From Paenibacillus odorifer (GTDB lineage Bacteria; Bacillota; Bacilli; Paenibacillales; Paenibacillaceae): a stretch of DNA of 64,000 nt. The notes under the pieces are model-generated. The model searched no databases. It was not told where the DNA came from and was given only the letters and a program-made list of their open reading frames with translations. Below are positions 27,423 through 37,759 of this stretch, piece after piece (the first letter of the stretch is position 1; each line of letters starts with the position of its first letter). The stretch spans positions 5,828,001 to 5,892,000 of the forward strand of contig NZ_CP009428.1 in NCBI RefSeq assembly GCF_000758725.1. Reading direction: 5' to 3'. The translations under genes were made by a program, and so were the position numbers.

Positions 27423-28576
27423 TCGCTCCCTTTCGTCGCGTCAGGACGCTGCAAATATTCATATTCTCCGCAAGCCAGGAGGAATGCGCCAAGCCCCTTC
27501 TGATCATTGGTAACGATCGGTTCACTGATATAATAGGCGTAAGTACCATCTCTCCGGTCCTCACCACCGAGTCCTGCGACCTGGCAGTTTTTATTCAGGT
27601 TAACCCAGCCATTTTGGGTTTCCAGCACAAATTCCGCAATAAGACCTTGATAAGCACGGTCAAGAGTCTCGAACCAACTATCATCGAGTACACCGATCCG
27701 AATGCCCTTAGCCATTGCATAGGTGATCATGCTAGAAGCGGAAGCCTCCAAATAATTGCCTTTACGGCCGCCCATGTTTACAACCTGATACCATACTCCA
27801 GCATCAGCATCCTGAACCTGACGAAGCGCTGTCAGCGTATCTGTCAGAATACGTGCCAAGATCTCGTAATCCGCGTGTTCCTTAGGGAGCATGCCGAGTA
27901 CATCCACTAGCGCCATCACATACCAGCCCAGCGAACGCCCCCAAAAGTTCGGAGACAACCCCGTTTCAGGATCGCACCACGGCTGTACCCGCTTTTCATC
28001 CCATGCGTGAAACAGGAGACCCGTCTCAGCATCCTTAGTATGACGCTCGCACAGAATAAATTGCCGGGTCACATCGTCCAGACCCTTGCCGCCTTCATAC
28101 TCAAGTAAATACTCCAGATAGAAAGGAGAGCCCATATACAAGCCATCCAGCCAAATCTGATAAGGATATACATTCTTATGCCAAAACGCACCTTCCGAGG
28201 TTCGAGGATGCGTTGTTATCTGCTTTCTTAATAAATCTGCAGCCATTTTATATTTCGCTAACCCAGTTTCTTTATGGAGCACAAACAGGATCTTCCCGTT
28301 ATTTAAGTGATCAATATTATGTTCGCTCAGGCGATACCCCTTCACAGAGCCGTCTTCCTCAATAAAATAATCCATATTATCTTTGATGAATTGATAATAT
28401 TTAACCTGCCCGGTCTGTCTCCACAGCAGCTCAAAACCCTTCAAGATGACTCCATAATCATAAGACCATTTTCCATGATATCCGTTATCCTCATATAATC
28501 TTGGCGTTCGCTCCATAATCGAATCTGCCATTCGAACACCCCAGCCCATACTCCTAAGTGCATTGTTGTCTTTCAT
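27419..28576 (-). CDS. GH105 unsaturated rhamnogalacturonyl / galacturonyl hydrolase
   Basis: A 385-residue alpha/alpha-barrel protein of the YteR/YesR family, which removes the unsaturated uronic acid left at the end of oligomers by pectate or rhamnogalacturonan lyases. The family hallmark IWLDGLYMGSPF and the later FWGRSLGWYVMAL are visible. A longer frame exists upstream, but AGGAGG lies 5 bases before the ATG at 28576. It has no signal peptide. It lies between the binding lipoprotein and GH28 genes. Its presence shows that the imported substrate comes from lyase action, consistent with the surface pectate lyase encoded downstream. Confidence 0.93.
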   Translation of the reverse strand: MKDNNALRSMGWGVRMADSIMERTPRLYEDNGYHGKWSYDYGVILKGFELLWRQTGQVKYYQFIKDNMDYFIEEDGSVKGYRLSEHNIDHLNNGKILFVLHKETGLAKYKMAADLLRKQITTHPRTSEGAFWHKNVYPYQIWLDGLYMGSPFYLEYLLEYEGGKGLDDVTRQFILCERHTKDAETGLLFHAWDEKRVQPWCDPETGLSPNFWGRSLGWYVMALVDVLGMLPKEHADYEILARILTDTLTALRQVQDADAGVWYQVVNMGGRKGNYLEASASSMITYAMAKGIRIGVLDDSWFETLDRAYQGLIAEFVLETQNGWVNLNKNCQVAGLGGEDRRDGTYAYYISEPIVTNDQKGLGAFLLACGEYEYLQRPDATKGSE

Positions 28577-28670
28577 TTTTTCCTCCTGTTTGAATAGATA
28601 TGGTCCTAAACGCAGCCTCCCCATTTAGGACCCATCTACTATTTTCTTAGAATATAGTCTGTAGTACTTC

Positions 28671-30227
28671 TTAAGGATTTACAGCTTTATAAGCAGCTTC
28701 ATATTCAGTAATGATTTTGCTGCCGCCGGATTTCTTCCACTTTTCAACCTCAGCTTTAAATCCGTTCAAATCAATTTTGCCAAGAATATATTTATAAGTG
28801 GCATCTGTCATAATCTTCTGCAATTCAGATCCTTGAGTAGAATAGGTCTCAGATTCCAGAGAGTAAGCAGGATTCAGTACAGCATATTTAGCATTCTCAA
28901 CGATCAGCTTATCAGCTTCAACTTTGAGTGGATCAGCATCATGGATAATGAACCCATTCTCTAATGGACGAGATGCCGAAAATGGCTGAACTTCTTGCTT
29001 CCAGAGATCCGTATCCTTAATCGTAACCGCTTGTTCTCCATCAATTGTGTAGTGAACATCCTTAATACCGTAGGTCATCAAGCCATAGACATCTTCATTC
29101 ATAAGATCATTAACAAATTTCAGGATCCGTCTTAACTCATTTTCATCCTTAACTTCGGATTTCGGGAAAGACAGCAGTCCCCCAATTCCGTTATTACCAG
29201 CCCAGATGGCACGATCTGCTTCATTGCCAGTGGAAGTGATATCGTTAACCATAACCAAATCCATGCCATCCTGTATGCCCTTAGACAGATTTAGCAGGTT
29301 CTTGCTGTCAAACAAGGCACCCACATAAATTCCAGCCTTTCCTTGCGCAAAATTCTGCTGCTGATCTGTTTTAGCCGTCACAGCAAAATCCTGATTGATA
29401 TACCCACCATCATAAAGAGTCTTCATATAATCCATGGTTTTAACATAAGCCTCTGTATCGAACTCAGGTGTCATTTTACCCGCATCGTCAACGCTCCAAT
29501 AGTTCGGTGTTCCAAAGTATGAGCCCAACGTCTTAAATGCTCCATATACAAGATCGCTGCGGTCCATGAAGCCTGTGGTATCCTTCTTGCCATTACCATC
29601 AGGGTCTTTTTCGGTAAACGCTTTCGCAACTTCCATCAACTCATCTGTTGTTTTTGGAACCTGCAGTCCAAGCTTATCCAGCCAATCTTTACGGATAACA
29701 ACGCCGTTTCTAGCCAAGGACTTCTGGAAAGGAACCCCGTACAGCTTACCTGCAATCGATGCCGATGTACGTGTATCCTGTGAAATTTTAGCCAAATTCG
29801 GGAACTCATCAAGATAAGGACTTACTTCCCAGAACATACCGGCCTTCAGTGCATTACGTACAGAAGAGTTATCAAGAATAGTCAGGGTAACGATGTCCGC
29901 TAGGGAATTCGATGCTAACGAAGTATTAATACGTTCTTCTTTGGAAGGATCCGGAATCCATGAGAATTCAATCTCTGTATTCGTTAATTCTTCAATTTTT
30001 TCCAGAATAGGACCCGTTGGTGTTGTAGACGTTTGTAAAATGTTCAGCCAGCTAATCTTTGCTTTAGCATCTAGCACATCTGCAGGTGCAGCAGTTGTTT
30101 TAGCAGTTGAATTCGTTCCCCCATTTGAAGAATTTGACTCCTTCGCGTTATTGCCTCCTCCGCATGCAGTGAGTACTAACCCGCTACACAACATTAAGGC
30201 TGCAATTTTTTTGTAATTGCGATTCAT
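28671..30227 (-). CDS. Extracellular sugar-binding lipoprotein of the pectin cluster
   Basis: A 518-residue family 1 solute-binding lipoprotein. The signal peptide ends in LTAC with Cys22, followed by a G/N/S/T-rich tether. The reading frame begins further upstream, but GGGG lies 8 bases before the ATG at 30227, giving the standard MNRNYKK start. It should bind pectin-derived (rhamno)galacturonide oligosaccharides outside the cell. It follows the LplB-type permease by about 90 bases on the minus strand, while the second permease is on the opposite strand. Confidence 0.93.
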   Translation of the reverse strand: MNRNYKKIAALMLCSGLVLTACGGGNNAKESNSSNGGTNSTAKTTAAPADVLDAKAKISWLNILQTSTTPTGPILEKIEELTNTEIEFSWIPDPSKEERINTSLASNSLADIVTLTILDNSSVRNALKAGMFWEVSPYLDEFPNLAKISQDTRTSASIAGKLYGVPFQKSLARNGVVIRKDWLDKLGLQVPKTTDELMEVAKAFTEKDPDGNGKKDTTGFMDRSDLVYGAFKTLGSYFGTPNYWSVDDAGKMTPEFDTEAYVKTMDYMKTLYDGGYINQDFAVTAKTDQQQNFAQGKAGIYVGALFDSKNLLNLSKGIQDGMDLVMVNDITSTGNEADRAIWAGNNGIGGLLSFPKSEVKDENELRRILKFVNDLMNEDVYGLMTYGIKDVHYTIDGEQAVTIKDTDLWKQEVQPFSASRPLENGFIIHDADPLKVEADKLIVENAKYAVLNPAYSLESETYSTQGSELQKIMTDATYKYILGKIDLNGFKAEVEKWKKSGGSKIITEYEAAYKAVNP

Positions 30228-30316
30228 CAACATTACCCCTTTTACTAATGTATTTGTTGTTGTATCTTCCACCTCTGCCCTTAAGGCAGAGGTAAGAATT
30301 CAGCATACTGTGAAGC

Positions 30317-31282
30317 CTAGTAAACACCATCTTCGCCGATTTTTTTAGCTAACTTGTTCGACAGCATTACGAGAATCAAGCCAACCACACCCTTGAACAG
30401 ACCTACTGTGGTACTGAAACTCAATTGTCCGTTCTTTAAACCAGCTGTATAGATATAGGTATCGAAAATTTCTCCAACTTCGCGGTTCAAGGAATTGATC
30501 AGCAAGTACATATGCTCAAAGCCCAGATCCAGCGTGTGGCCAATCTTCAGAATAAGCAAGGTAATAATGATTGGACGAATCGCCGGCAGGGTGATATGCC
30601 ATGTTTTGCGCAATCTTGCCGCTCCATCCATCTCAGCTGCTTCATATAACTGCGTATCCACTACGGTAATGGCTGCCAAATAAATAATGGTTGACCAACC
30701 AATTTCTTTCCAAATGATCTGTCCGATATACACGGTACGCAACCACTCGGGAGAAGTCAAAAAGCTGATCTTCTGCATCCCAAAGGCCGCTAACATCTCA
30801 TTCAGCACCCCTCCATCCACATTCATAAATACATAGGAAATGGAGACGATGATAACCCATGACATGAAATGGGGGATATAAATAATCGTTTGAATGGTGC
30901 TCTTAAATAACTTGTGCTGAACTTCGTTAAGCATCAGCGCCACTATAATAGGTAGCGGGAAGAAAATAACAATGTTTAATGCAAACAAGATAAGTGTATT
31001 ACTCAATAGCATAAAGAAGGTAGGTTCTGTAAACAATCGGACGAAATGCTTAAACCCAACCCACGGGCTATCCGCTATACCCAGAAACGGCTGATAGTCC
31101 TGAAATGCAATGATAAGACCGCCCATAGGCAGGTACTTAAAAATAACAAAATACAAAAATCCCGGGAGTATCATTAAATACAATAACTTGTTTCTTTTTA
31201 AACTCAGCCAGCTAGGCCCCGTTCGCTTTTTTCTTACTGGATTAACTTTCGTGTTCAGCATGGTGACGTTTGCCTCTTTCAC
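30317..31282 (-). CDS. Sugar ABC transporter permease (LplB type), pectin cluster
   Basis: A 321-residue CUT1 permease with six membrane segments and the EAA loop YEAAEMDGAARLRKTWHITLP. The GTG at 31282 has GGAGG 8 bases upstream and is used here; an ATG seven codons later is possible. It is the first gene of the minus-strand pectin operon and pairs with the permease on the plus strand across a 275-base divergent promoter region. No ATPase gene is present in the cluster. Confidence 0.92.
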   Translation of the reverse strand: MKEANVTMLNTKVNPVRKKRTGPSWLSLKRNKLLYLMILPGFLYFVIFKYLPMGGLIIAFQDYQPFLGIADSPWVGFKHFVRLFTEPTFFMLLSNTLILFALNIVIFFPLPIIVALMLNEVQHKLFKSTIQTIIYIPHFMSWVIIVSISYVFMNVDGGVLNEMLAAFGMQKISFLTSPEWLRTVYIGQIIWKEIGWSTIIYLAAITVVDTQLYEAAEMDGAARLRKTWHITLPAIRPIIITLLILKIGHTLDLGFEHMYLLINSLNREVGEIFDTYIYTAGLKNGQLSFSTTVGLFKGVVGLILVMLSNKLAKKIGEDGVY

Positions 31283-31557
31283 CTGATCGGCCTCCTTGAT
31301 CGCGTTTCTTTACGATTCCCAGATTACGATCATTCGTCCATTACGTATATAATCATCAGATACTGATACTCCAAGAACCCTACAGCTATAAGGTTTTCCA
31401 GACCCGTGCATCTTATAGTGATTACTACAATACATAAAGATCATCTATGCCTTATCACGCTTTTTCCTCCCAAAACAAAGCCCAAGCTAATGATTATATA
31501 CGGAATAACAGACCCCTGTTAAAGTTTCAATGAAACGATTACAAGGAGGATATCTGC

Positions 31558-32442
31558 ATGTCGCAATCATCTTTTAAAAAAGAAACTATGGGTAGCCGGC
31601 TGTTTACTATTGTAAATACCACACTGCTTACACTCATTGCCCTAGCCTGTCTTTTACCCTTTGTCAATGTGTTTGCCAGTTCCTTTGCTTCAACACAGGA
31701 GGTAGTAGAAAAAAGCTTCATCCTGTTCCCGACGACATTCTCTTTGGATGCTTACCGTTATATACTGTCAACGCCTACTATCTTTAAAGGGCTTGGCGTA
31801 TCCATCGGTGTAACCTTAGTGGGTACAGTTGTTAGTATGGTTCTTACCTCTTTAATGGCTTATGGATTATCTAGAAAATATCTGTACGGAAGAGATTTTA
31901 TCAATTTCGTAATCGTGTTCTCCATGCTCTTCAGCGGAGGGATGATCCCTACTTTCCTAGTAGTTAAATATTTCGGGTTAATCGATTCCTACTGGTCCAT
32001 GATCATGCCTGTTGCGATCAATGCTTTTAACCTGATCATTATGCGCAACTTCTTCCAGGCGCTGCCGGAAGGGCTAGAGGAATCAGCCAAGATTGACGGC
32101 TCTAATGATTTTGGTGTATTTTTCAAAATCATGCTTCCGCTGGCGATGCCATCTATCGCGACCCTCTCCTTGTTCTACGGGGTAGCTTACTGGAATACTT
32201 ATATGAGTGCAGTTTTATATATGACGGACTCCACAAAGTGGCCTATACAAGTCCTGCTGCGCCAAATTGTTATCGTCGCCAGCGGGATGCAGGGAGATAA
32301 TGCTTCTGTTGATATTATCCCACCTGCTCAAACCATCAAGATGGCGGTTATCGTAGTCGCAACCGTTCCAATGCTGCTCGCCTATCCTTTCGTACAAAAA
32401 CACTTCACCAAAGGAGCCCTGCTGGGTTCTGTAAAAGGCTAA
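31558..32442 (+). CDS. Sugar ABC transporter permease (YtcP/LplC type), divergent
   Basis: A 294-residue CUT1 permease with six membrane segments, the EAA loop EESAKIDGSNDFGVFFKIMLPLAM and the typical end FTKGALLGSVKG. AAGGAGG lies 8 bases before the ATG. It is the natural partner of the LplB-type permease but is transcribed in the opposite direction, alone, and ends at a strong terminator. A small perfect repeat GTTTCA-A-TGAAAC (31524-31536) sits just upstream of its ribosome binding site. Its divergent position is unusual for this transporter class. Confidence 0.93.
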   Translation: MSQSSFKKETMGSRLFTIVNTTLLTLIALACLLPFVNVFASSFASTQEVVEKSFILFPTTFSLDAYRYILSTPTIFKGLGVSIGVTLVGTVVSMVLTSLMAYGLSRKYLYGRDFINFVIVFSMLFSGGMIPTFLVVKYFGLIDSYWSMIMPVAINAFNLIIMRNFFQALPEGLEESAKIDGSNDFGVFFKIMLPLAMPSIATLSLFYGVAYWNTYMSAVLYMTDSTKWPIQVLLRQIVIVASGMQGDNASVDIIPPAQTIKMAVIVVATVPMLLAYPFVQKHFTKGALLGSVKG

Positions 32443-32460
32443 AACATTGCAGCTATACAA

Positions 32461-32494
32461 AACAGCCAGCCCCGGTCTCCCGGGGCTGGCTGTT
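32461..32494. terminator. Bidirectional terminator between permease and AraC regulator
   Basis: A perfect 15-base-pair stem (32461-32475 with 32480-32494, loop TCTC) is flanked by A residues on the left and T residues on the right. It lies between two converging genes and can serve both. Confidence 0.9.
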
Positions 32495-32507
32495 TGTGTT
32501 CAGCGCC

Positions 32508-34754
32508 TTACTTCTCCTGTTTCTGGGTTCGGTATGCACCTGGTGTTACATGTTCTTTTTTACGGAAGGATCGAATAAAGTTCTGCGGATTATGGTACTG
32601 CAGCCTTTCAGCAATTTCTTTAATGGTCATATCCGTTTCTACAAGCCACTTCTTAGCCATTTCCAGGCGATAGTTCATTAGATATTCGCTAAACGTCATC
32701 CCGTACTCTTTTTTGAAAATACTGCTTAAATAGTTCGGACTGTAATGAAGGCGATCACCGATTAATTCTAACGTTAAGTCCTGATCAAATTCTGAGCGGA
32801 CAATCACCGCAATTTTATCAGATAAAAGGCGGAACTGACGGTCTGTCTTCTCCTTAACGCTGGTCACCATCGGATGAATAACTTCTTTGACCAAAATGCG
32901 TTCGATCTCTTCCGGATTACGGATGTCTAACAATCGGTGGTACAACGTAGAATTGTCCTCTGTCAGCAGAACCTCTACACCCAGCAGCTGCTCCAGCTGA
33001 ATCAGATTGTTGACGAAACGTATTAATGTGACTTCGAAATTCAAAGGATTCTTACTGTGCTTCATCATTTCCCCGAGTAATGGATACAGAGAACAGGAGA
33101 CTTGTTCTTCATCTCCAATCCGAATCGCGTCAAATAACTGGGACTCAAACTCAGACGGATAATGCAGTAGAACTGGACCCGAGATTACCTTCGATATATC
33201 CTCATAGAAAATGATGGACTCTTTGCCCAGATTTAAACGATGGTGCAGCGCCTGCTTACTCATCTCACAAGCTTCCTTACTAAATAATAAATTATCGTAA
33301 AAATTGCTTATTCCAACACTAACGGATAGTTTCAGGATTTCTCTAGCTGTTCGAATAATTGTCTTCGCATAGTCCAGTGCTATTCTCCGGTTCTCCTGTT
33401 CATTCGCTCCCTCAAAAATCAGGATGGTCGCTTGTGTACGGTCATTTAATAGGATAGGAATCATCCGCTTCTCCTGCGGAATCAGCTCTTCCACCAGTTT
33501 GTTGACCGCCACAAGCAGAAGGTCCTTGTCGCTAGCCTGCCGTTCCCCATAGTTATCCAGCTGTATCAGCAGCGTTGCATACACCGAATTCTGTGACAGC
33601 TCATAACCGAAACGAGGCAAACCTTGATTCAGCTCTTCTTGAGATATCCGGCTACGAAATAGATTTAGAATAAACTGAGTTTCCAACTTAGGCATCTCAG
33701 ACTCAATAAGACCCTCTAGGCTTTCTTTCTCCGATAAGATGGTATCAATCGAATTAATAATCCAGTCTACCTCATTCTTGGGCTCTAGCTCTGCATTGGC
33801 AGGTAATAATCGGCGCTGAATCTGCCGGAATGGCTTGGTGAAATACAAAGAGATAACGTAAGCGACTACCGCAATCAACAATGTAATAAGCAGTACCATC
33901 ATCACAATCCCGAATCGAGTTGTCTTTAGTGCATCTGAAATTTCTGATTTATCCAAAAGAGTTACGTAAATCCAATTATTATAAGAAGATTTAGCATAAA
34001 TAGCTTTTATCGATTGGTGATCAGCCCGCTCCATGGCAATCGTCCCCAATTGCCCCCCGCCTCCGGCAACATTAGTAATATGGCTAAGCTGATTACTAGT
34101 CAGCAGGGACTTCCCGGTTTCCGACTCATATAAAAGCTCACCCTCCCGGTTAAGAATAAACACCGGTGTGTTTCCTTCGGTCTGAAGGGTGCTCTGCAAG
34201 GTCTGAAGTGATATATCAGATAAGGCAATCGCCTGTTTGGTCTGTGAGAATACCGGCAGGGTATTTACAAAGCGGATGCCTTTATCCGTCTTAACCCAAA
34301 ATAAACCCCGGCTACGGTTATTGATATAGCTCTCATAAAGTGTCCTGCTCTCTTCTTCCGTTAAATGTGAAAGCTTCCCATTAGAAATCTGCCATTTCTG
34401 CTCCAAACTGATTAGAGAATAATTAACAAAATCCATCCCCATACTGGCAATGTAGTTAAGCTGGGAATTAATCTCGCGATACTCCTCAAAATCCTGCTCC
34501 GTGATCGGATTCTGCACAACCTCTCTGAAGGAACTGGTGGTACTGTAAGTATTAAAAGCGTATTCGATGGTCTGAATTTTCTGTTCCAGAGTGTTTTTAA
34601 TTTGGGTAATTAAACTCTGTTTATCATCCGCTACTCTCTCATTTACCGAATTAATCGTTGTCAGATAAATATAGCCACCGAAGCTAATAACCAGGCCAAT
34701 CCCCAGCACTAGAATAGGAACAAAAATCTTGTAGAATATCCTGCCTTTTTTCAT
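32508..34754 (-). CDS. Membrane-bound AraC-family sensor/regulator
   Basis: A 748-residue one-piece regulator: membrane segment at about residues 8-30, extracellular cache-like sensor (about 31-275), second membrane segment (about 280-305), a HAMP-like and linker region, and a C-terminal AraC DNA-binding domain (about 645-745) ending near HNPQNFIRSFRKKEHVTPG. AAGGAG lies 6 bases before the ATG at 34754; an ATG at 34772 is less likely. Such proteins sense a sugar outside and act on DNA without a phosphorelay. Its position next to the pectin importer makes it the probable activator of that locus, replacing the YesM/YesN pair used by the xylan operon. Confidence 0.9.
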   Translation of the reverse strand: MKKGRIFYKIFVPILVLGIGLVISFGGYIYLTTINSVNERVADDKQSLITQIKNTLEQKIQTIEYAFNTYSTTSSFREVVQNPITEQDFEEYREINSQLNYIASMGMDFVNYSLISLEQKWQISNGKLSHLTEEESRTLYESYINNRSRGLFWVKTDKGIRFVNTLPVFSQTKQAIALSDISLQTLQSTLQTEGNTPVFILNREGELLYESETGKSLLTSNQLSHITNVAGGGGQLGTIAMERADHQSIKAIYAKSSYNNWIYVTLLDKSEISDALKTTRFGIVMMVLLITLLIAVVAYVISLYFTKPFRQIQRRLLPANAELEPKNEVDWIINSIDTILSEKESLEGLIESEMPKLETQFILNLFRSRISQEELNQGLPRFGYELSQNSVYATLLIQLDNYGERQASDKDLLLVAVNKLVEELIPQEKRMIPILLNDRTQATILIFEGANEQENRRIALDYAKTIIRTAREILKLSVSVGISNFYDNLLFSKEACEMSKQALHHRLNLGKESIIFYEDISKVISGPVLLHYPSEFESQLFDAIRIGDEEQVSCSLYPLLGEMMKHSKNPLNFEVTLIRFVNNLIQLEQLLGVEVLLTEDNSTLYHRLLDIRNPEEIERILVKEVIHPMVTSVKEKTDRQFRLLSDKIAVIVRSEFDQDLTLELIGDRLHYSPNYLSSIFKKEYGMTFSEYLMNYRLEMAKKWLVETDMTIKEIAERLQYHNPQNFIRSFRKKEHVTPGAYRTQKQEK

Positions 34755-34873
34755 GATAGACTCCTTAAGCATGTAATTATTTTCAATTATAGCGCTTCCA
34801 ATAGGTTAAACCAAATGTTTTAAATGTGTATAATCGCAACCCTATTTTTATTAAAAATAGAAAACAAAAAAAC

Positions 34874-34925
34874 AAGGCAAAAAACGCTTCATCAAGCCCA
34901 GTGCTCAATGAAGGTTTTTTGCCTT
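34874..34925 (-). terminator. Terminator of the repeat-protein gene
   Basis: Arms 34874-34892 and 34908-34925 pair over 18 bases with one bulged base; on the minus strand the hairpin is followed by a long T-rich run. It lies 28 bases after the stop of the repeat-protein gene. Confidence 0.85.
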
Positions 34926-34952
34926 ATATTATAATGCCTTTATTCCCTATCC

Positions 34953-37622
34953 TTATATTTCAATCTCTTCCGTTGAATCCGAAAGACCACCACTCTGCAC
35001 GCCATTGTTATTGGCTACCGCAAGAACATATACTTTATATTTAACACCCTTAACAATTAATGCACCATTAACATCTCTTCTCGAGGCTACAATTGTAGGA
35101 TTCGTTCCGTTAGGCGTTATCGACGTATAATACGAGGATTTCACCTCAATTGCTTCCGCTGATCCAAAACCTTGTTTGGACGGAACCACCAGGATTCGAT
35201 ATTCCGAAATGTTAGACTCGTTAGAGGAACGGTTGAAACTTACTAGTATTTTACCCTCATCCACACTGTACGTTACATTAGTGACAGAGGTTACCGGCAG
35301 CTTAGTGGATAAAGTGATGGCATTCGACTCTGAGGACAACACATTAGTGCCTGAGTACTTGCCGCTGCCAATCGTTAACACATACACTCTGTAACTGATT
35401 CCACTCTTTATTAAATTTCCGTTTACGTCTCTGGCTGAAGAATCCAAGACTTGACTGGTGTTATTTCCTGAAGTGCCTACCGCAGTGTAATTGGAGCTCG
35501 AAACAGCATTCGCCTGGGTTAAACTAAAGCTGCTGTAATAGGAAGTAGGAACAATCAGGATTCGATACTGGCTGATGTACGTTTCATCCGTGGCATGGTT
35601 AAAGGATACTTTTAAATCCCGGCCGTCTTCGTAATCATTAACGTCCCTTACATCCAAGCTCGAAATAGGAGTCAATCTGTAATCTACATTCAACGTAATT
35701 AACTGTGAACCAGAAGAAAGAATATTGCTGCCCGAGTAATTCCCGCTTCCGACCGTTAACACGTACACTCTGTAATTGATTCCACTCTTTATCAGGTTAC
35801 CGCGCACGTCCCTTGATGACGAGGTTAACACTTGATTGGTGCTGGATCCTGTTGTGCTCACTGCTGTGTAGTTGGAACTGTACACATTATTGGCGTCAGA
35901 TAAACTGAAGCTGTTGTAATAGGAAGTAGGTACAACCAGGATTCGATACTGGCTAATATACGTTTCATTCGTAGCGTGGTCAAAGGATACTCTTAAATCC
36001 CGGCCATCATCATAGTCATTTACGTCGCTTACATCCAAATTGTAGACAGCACTCACATTGTAGTCCACAGCCAACGTAATTAATGTTGAATCCGTTGAGA
36101 GAATGTTGGTGCCCAAATTCTTCCCGCTTCCAATCGTTAACACATACACTCTGTAAGGTGTTCCATTCTTAATCAAATTACCACGCACGTCTCTTGCAGA
36201 TGAGGCTAACACTTGACTGGTGCTAGATCCTGTTGTGCTCACCGTTGTGTAGTAAGAGCTGGAGACATTATTCGCCTCAGATAAACTAAAGTTGTTGGAA
36301 TAAGCTGTAGGCACAACTAGAATCCGGTACTGGCTGATATACGTTTCATCTGTAGCGTGGTTAAAGGATACTTTTAAATCCCGGCCATCTCCAAAGTCAC
36401 TAACGTCGCTTACACTTAAATTAGAAACATTGACCGAGGACAGCGTAATCGCAGATGAAGCAGCAGACAATAAATTATTGGCTGTATTACTGCCACTATC
36501 TACCCCCATAACAAACACACGGTAACCAACTCCCGTCTTAATGAGGGCACCATCCACATCCCTCGCTCCAGACGATAAGATCTGGGTAATATTGGAGCCT
36601 GTTTTGTTGACCTGTGTGTAATTTGAACTGCTAACAGCATTTGCTGCCGCCAAATTAAAAGAAGAATAATTAGTAGCTTTGACTACAAATATCCGGTAAG
36701 AACTCACCTTGGATTCATCCGATACCTTATTAAAACTTACGGCTAAATCGCGGCCATCACTATAATCGCTCACATCACTTACTTGTACATTACTTGGGGC
36801 AACGACTACGGTATTAGTATTAAGCGATATAGTCGCAGAACTATACGAAAGAGCGCTGGTATTATTGCCTTTGCCCACTGCAAAAACATAAGCTACATAG
36901 GTCTGATTACCTTTAATGAGGTCACCATCAACATCCCTTGAATTTGCGGTCATTCTAATCGTAGGATTAGTGCCTCTAGCTAAAACAGTAGAATAATTGG
37001 CGGATGTAACCTTTTGTGCAGATGAGATATTAAAAGTGCTCCAAGCCTTTACAATCATTACCCGGTAATGATCCACAAGAGCTTCATTAGAAGATTGGGT
37101 GAAGCTGACCTGAAGATCACGGCCGTCACCGTTATCACTTACATCCTTCAACTGTACATTCGATGCCGGATTTACAGTTCCAGTTTTACTGCCGGAAGTC
37201 GTTATGGTCACTACTTTGGTGCTTGGGTTCCAACCCACATCATGACCCAGTGCCTCACTGACAAACCGTGTAGGAACCATCGTTCTCCCTTTCAAATTCT
37301 GACCAGGCACATCTAGAGTTACAGCTTTATTGTTAATCGTGGCTGTCTTTGAGCCAATCTTTAACATAATCGTTGTATCATCTTTAGTTGCTGTTACAGT
37401 TTGTGTTTTCTGATTCCACTTGATAGAGGCATTAAAGGCTTCAAAAATTGCCCGTAAGGGTACCATTGTCCGTCCATTCACCATCACCGGTGCTTGATCT
37501 GTGGACAATCGAACCCCGTCAATAAAAATACTGATGGGCGCAGTAGCAGCTTTCACTGAAGATTGAAACATCATCGGCAAAACTAATAAGCCCACTAAAA
37601 TAGAAATCCATAACTTCTTCAC
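34953..37622 (-). CDS. Secreted protein with copper amine oxidase-like N domain and six repeats
   Basis: An 889-residue exported protein. A signal peptide (about 1-26) precedes a copper amine oxidase N-terminal-like (stalk) domain (about 30-142) made of two halves with NGRTMVPLRAIFEAF and GRTMVPTRFVSEAL. Then six fibronectin-III-like units of about 125 residues follow, starting near residues 157, 281, 404, 531, 657 and 782. Each of the first five opens with DV-D---DGRDL-VSF and closes with RDV-G-LIK-G--Y-V-V; the sixth is degenerate. Units 3 to 5 are very similar even at DNA level. AGGAGG lies 8 bases before a GTG at 37622, used as the start. The role is unknown; a structural or adhesive wall protein is likely. 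Confidence 0.85.
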   Translation of the reverse strand: MKKLWISILVGLLVLPMMFQSSVKAATAPISIFIDGVRLSTDQAPVMVNGRTMVPLRAIFEAFNASIKWNQKTQTVTATKDDTTIMLKIGSKTATINNKAVTLDVPGQNLKGRTMVPTRFVSEALGHDVGWNPSTKVVTITTSGSKTGTVNPASNVQLKDVSDNGDGRDLQVSFTQSSNEALVDHYRVMIVKAWSTFNISSAQKVTSANYSTVLARGTNPTIRMTANSRDVDGDLIKGNQTYVAYVFAVGKGNNTSALSYSSATISLNTNTVVVAPSNVQVSDVSDYSDGRDLAVSFNKVSDESKVSSYRIFVVKATNYSSFNLAAANAVSSSNYTQVNKTGSNITQILSSGARDVDGALIKTGVGYRVFVMGVDSGSNTANNLLSAASSAITLSSVNVSNLSVSDVSDFGDGRDLKVSFNHATDETYISQYRILVVPTAYSNNFSLSEANNVSSSYYTTVSTTGSSTSQVLASSARDVRGNLIKNGTPYRVYVLTIGSGKNLGTNILSTDSTLITLAVDYNVSAVYNLDVSDVNDYDDGRDLRVSFDHATNETYISQYRILVVPTSYYNSFSLSDANNVYSSNYTAVSTTGSSTNQVLTSSSRDVRGNLIKSGINYRVYVLTVGSGNYSGSNILSSGSQLITLNVDYRLTPISSLDVRDVNDYEDGRDLKVSFNHATDETYISQYRILIVPTSYYSSFSLTQANAVSSSNYTAVGTSGNNTSQVLDSSARDVNGNLIKSGISYRVYVLTIGSGKYSGTNVLSSESNAITLSTKLPVTSVTNVTYSVDEGKILVSFNRSSNESNISEYRILVVPSKQGFGSAEAIEVKSSYYTSITPNGTNPTIVASRRDVNGALIVKGVKYKVYVLAVANNNGVQSGGLSDSTEEIEI

Positions 37623-37759
37623 AGATTCACCCTCCTGGAATGACGAATACATTTTTTTCCTACCCCTTTGACGCTCATACTAGGATAAAAGTTTCACGCT
37701 TTATGGTTACAATATTTTAATCTAGAACCCGTTCCTTTCATCCGCCACAAACCGCTCTG

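Noticed and set aside
31524..31541. TGAAACGATTACA before the divergent permease looks like a cre site
   Set aside because: It is one base too short for the CcpA spacing, so the central CG is out of register.
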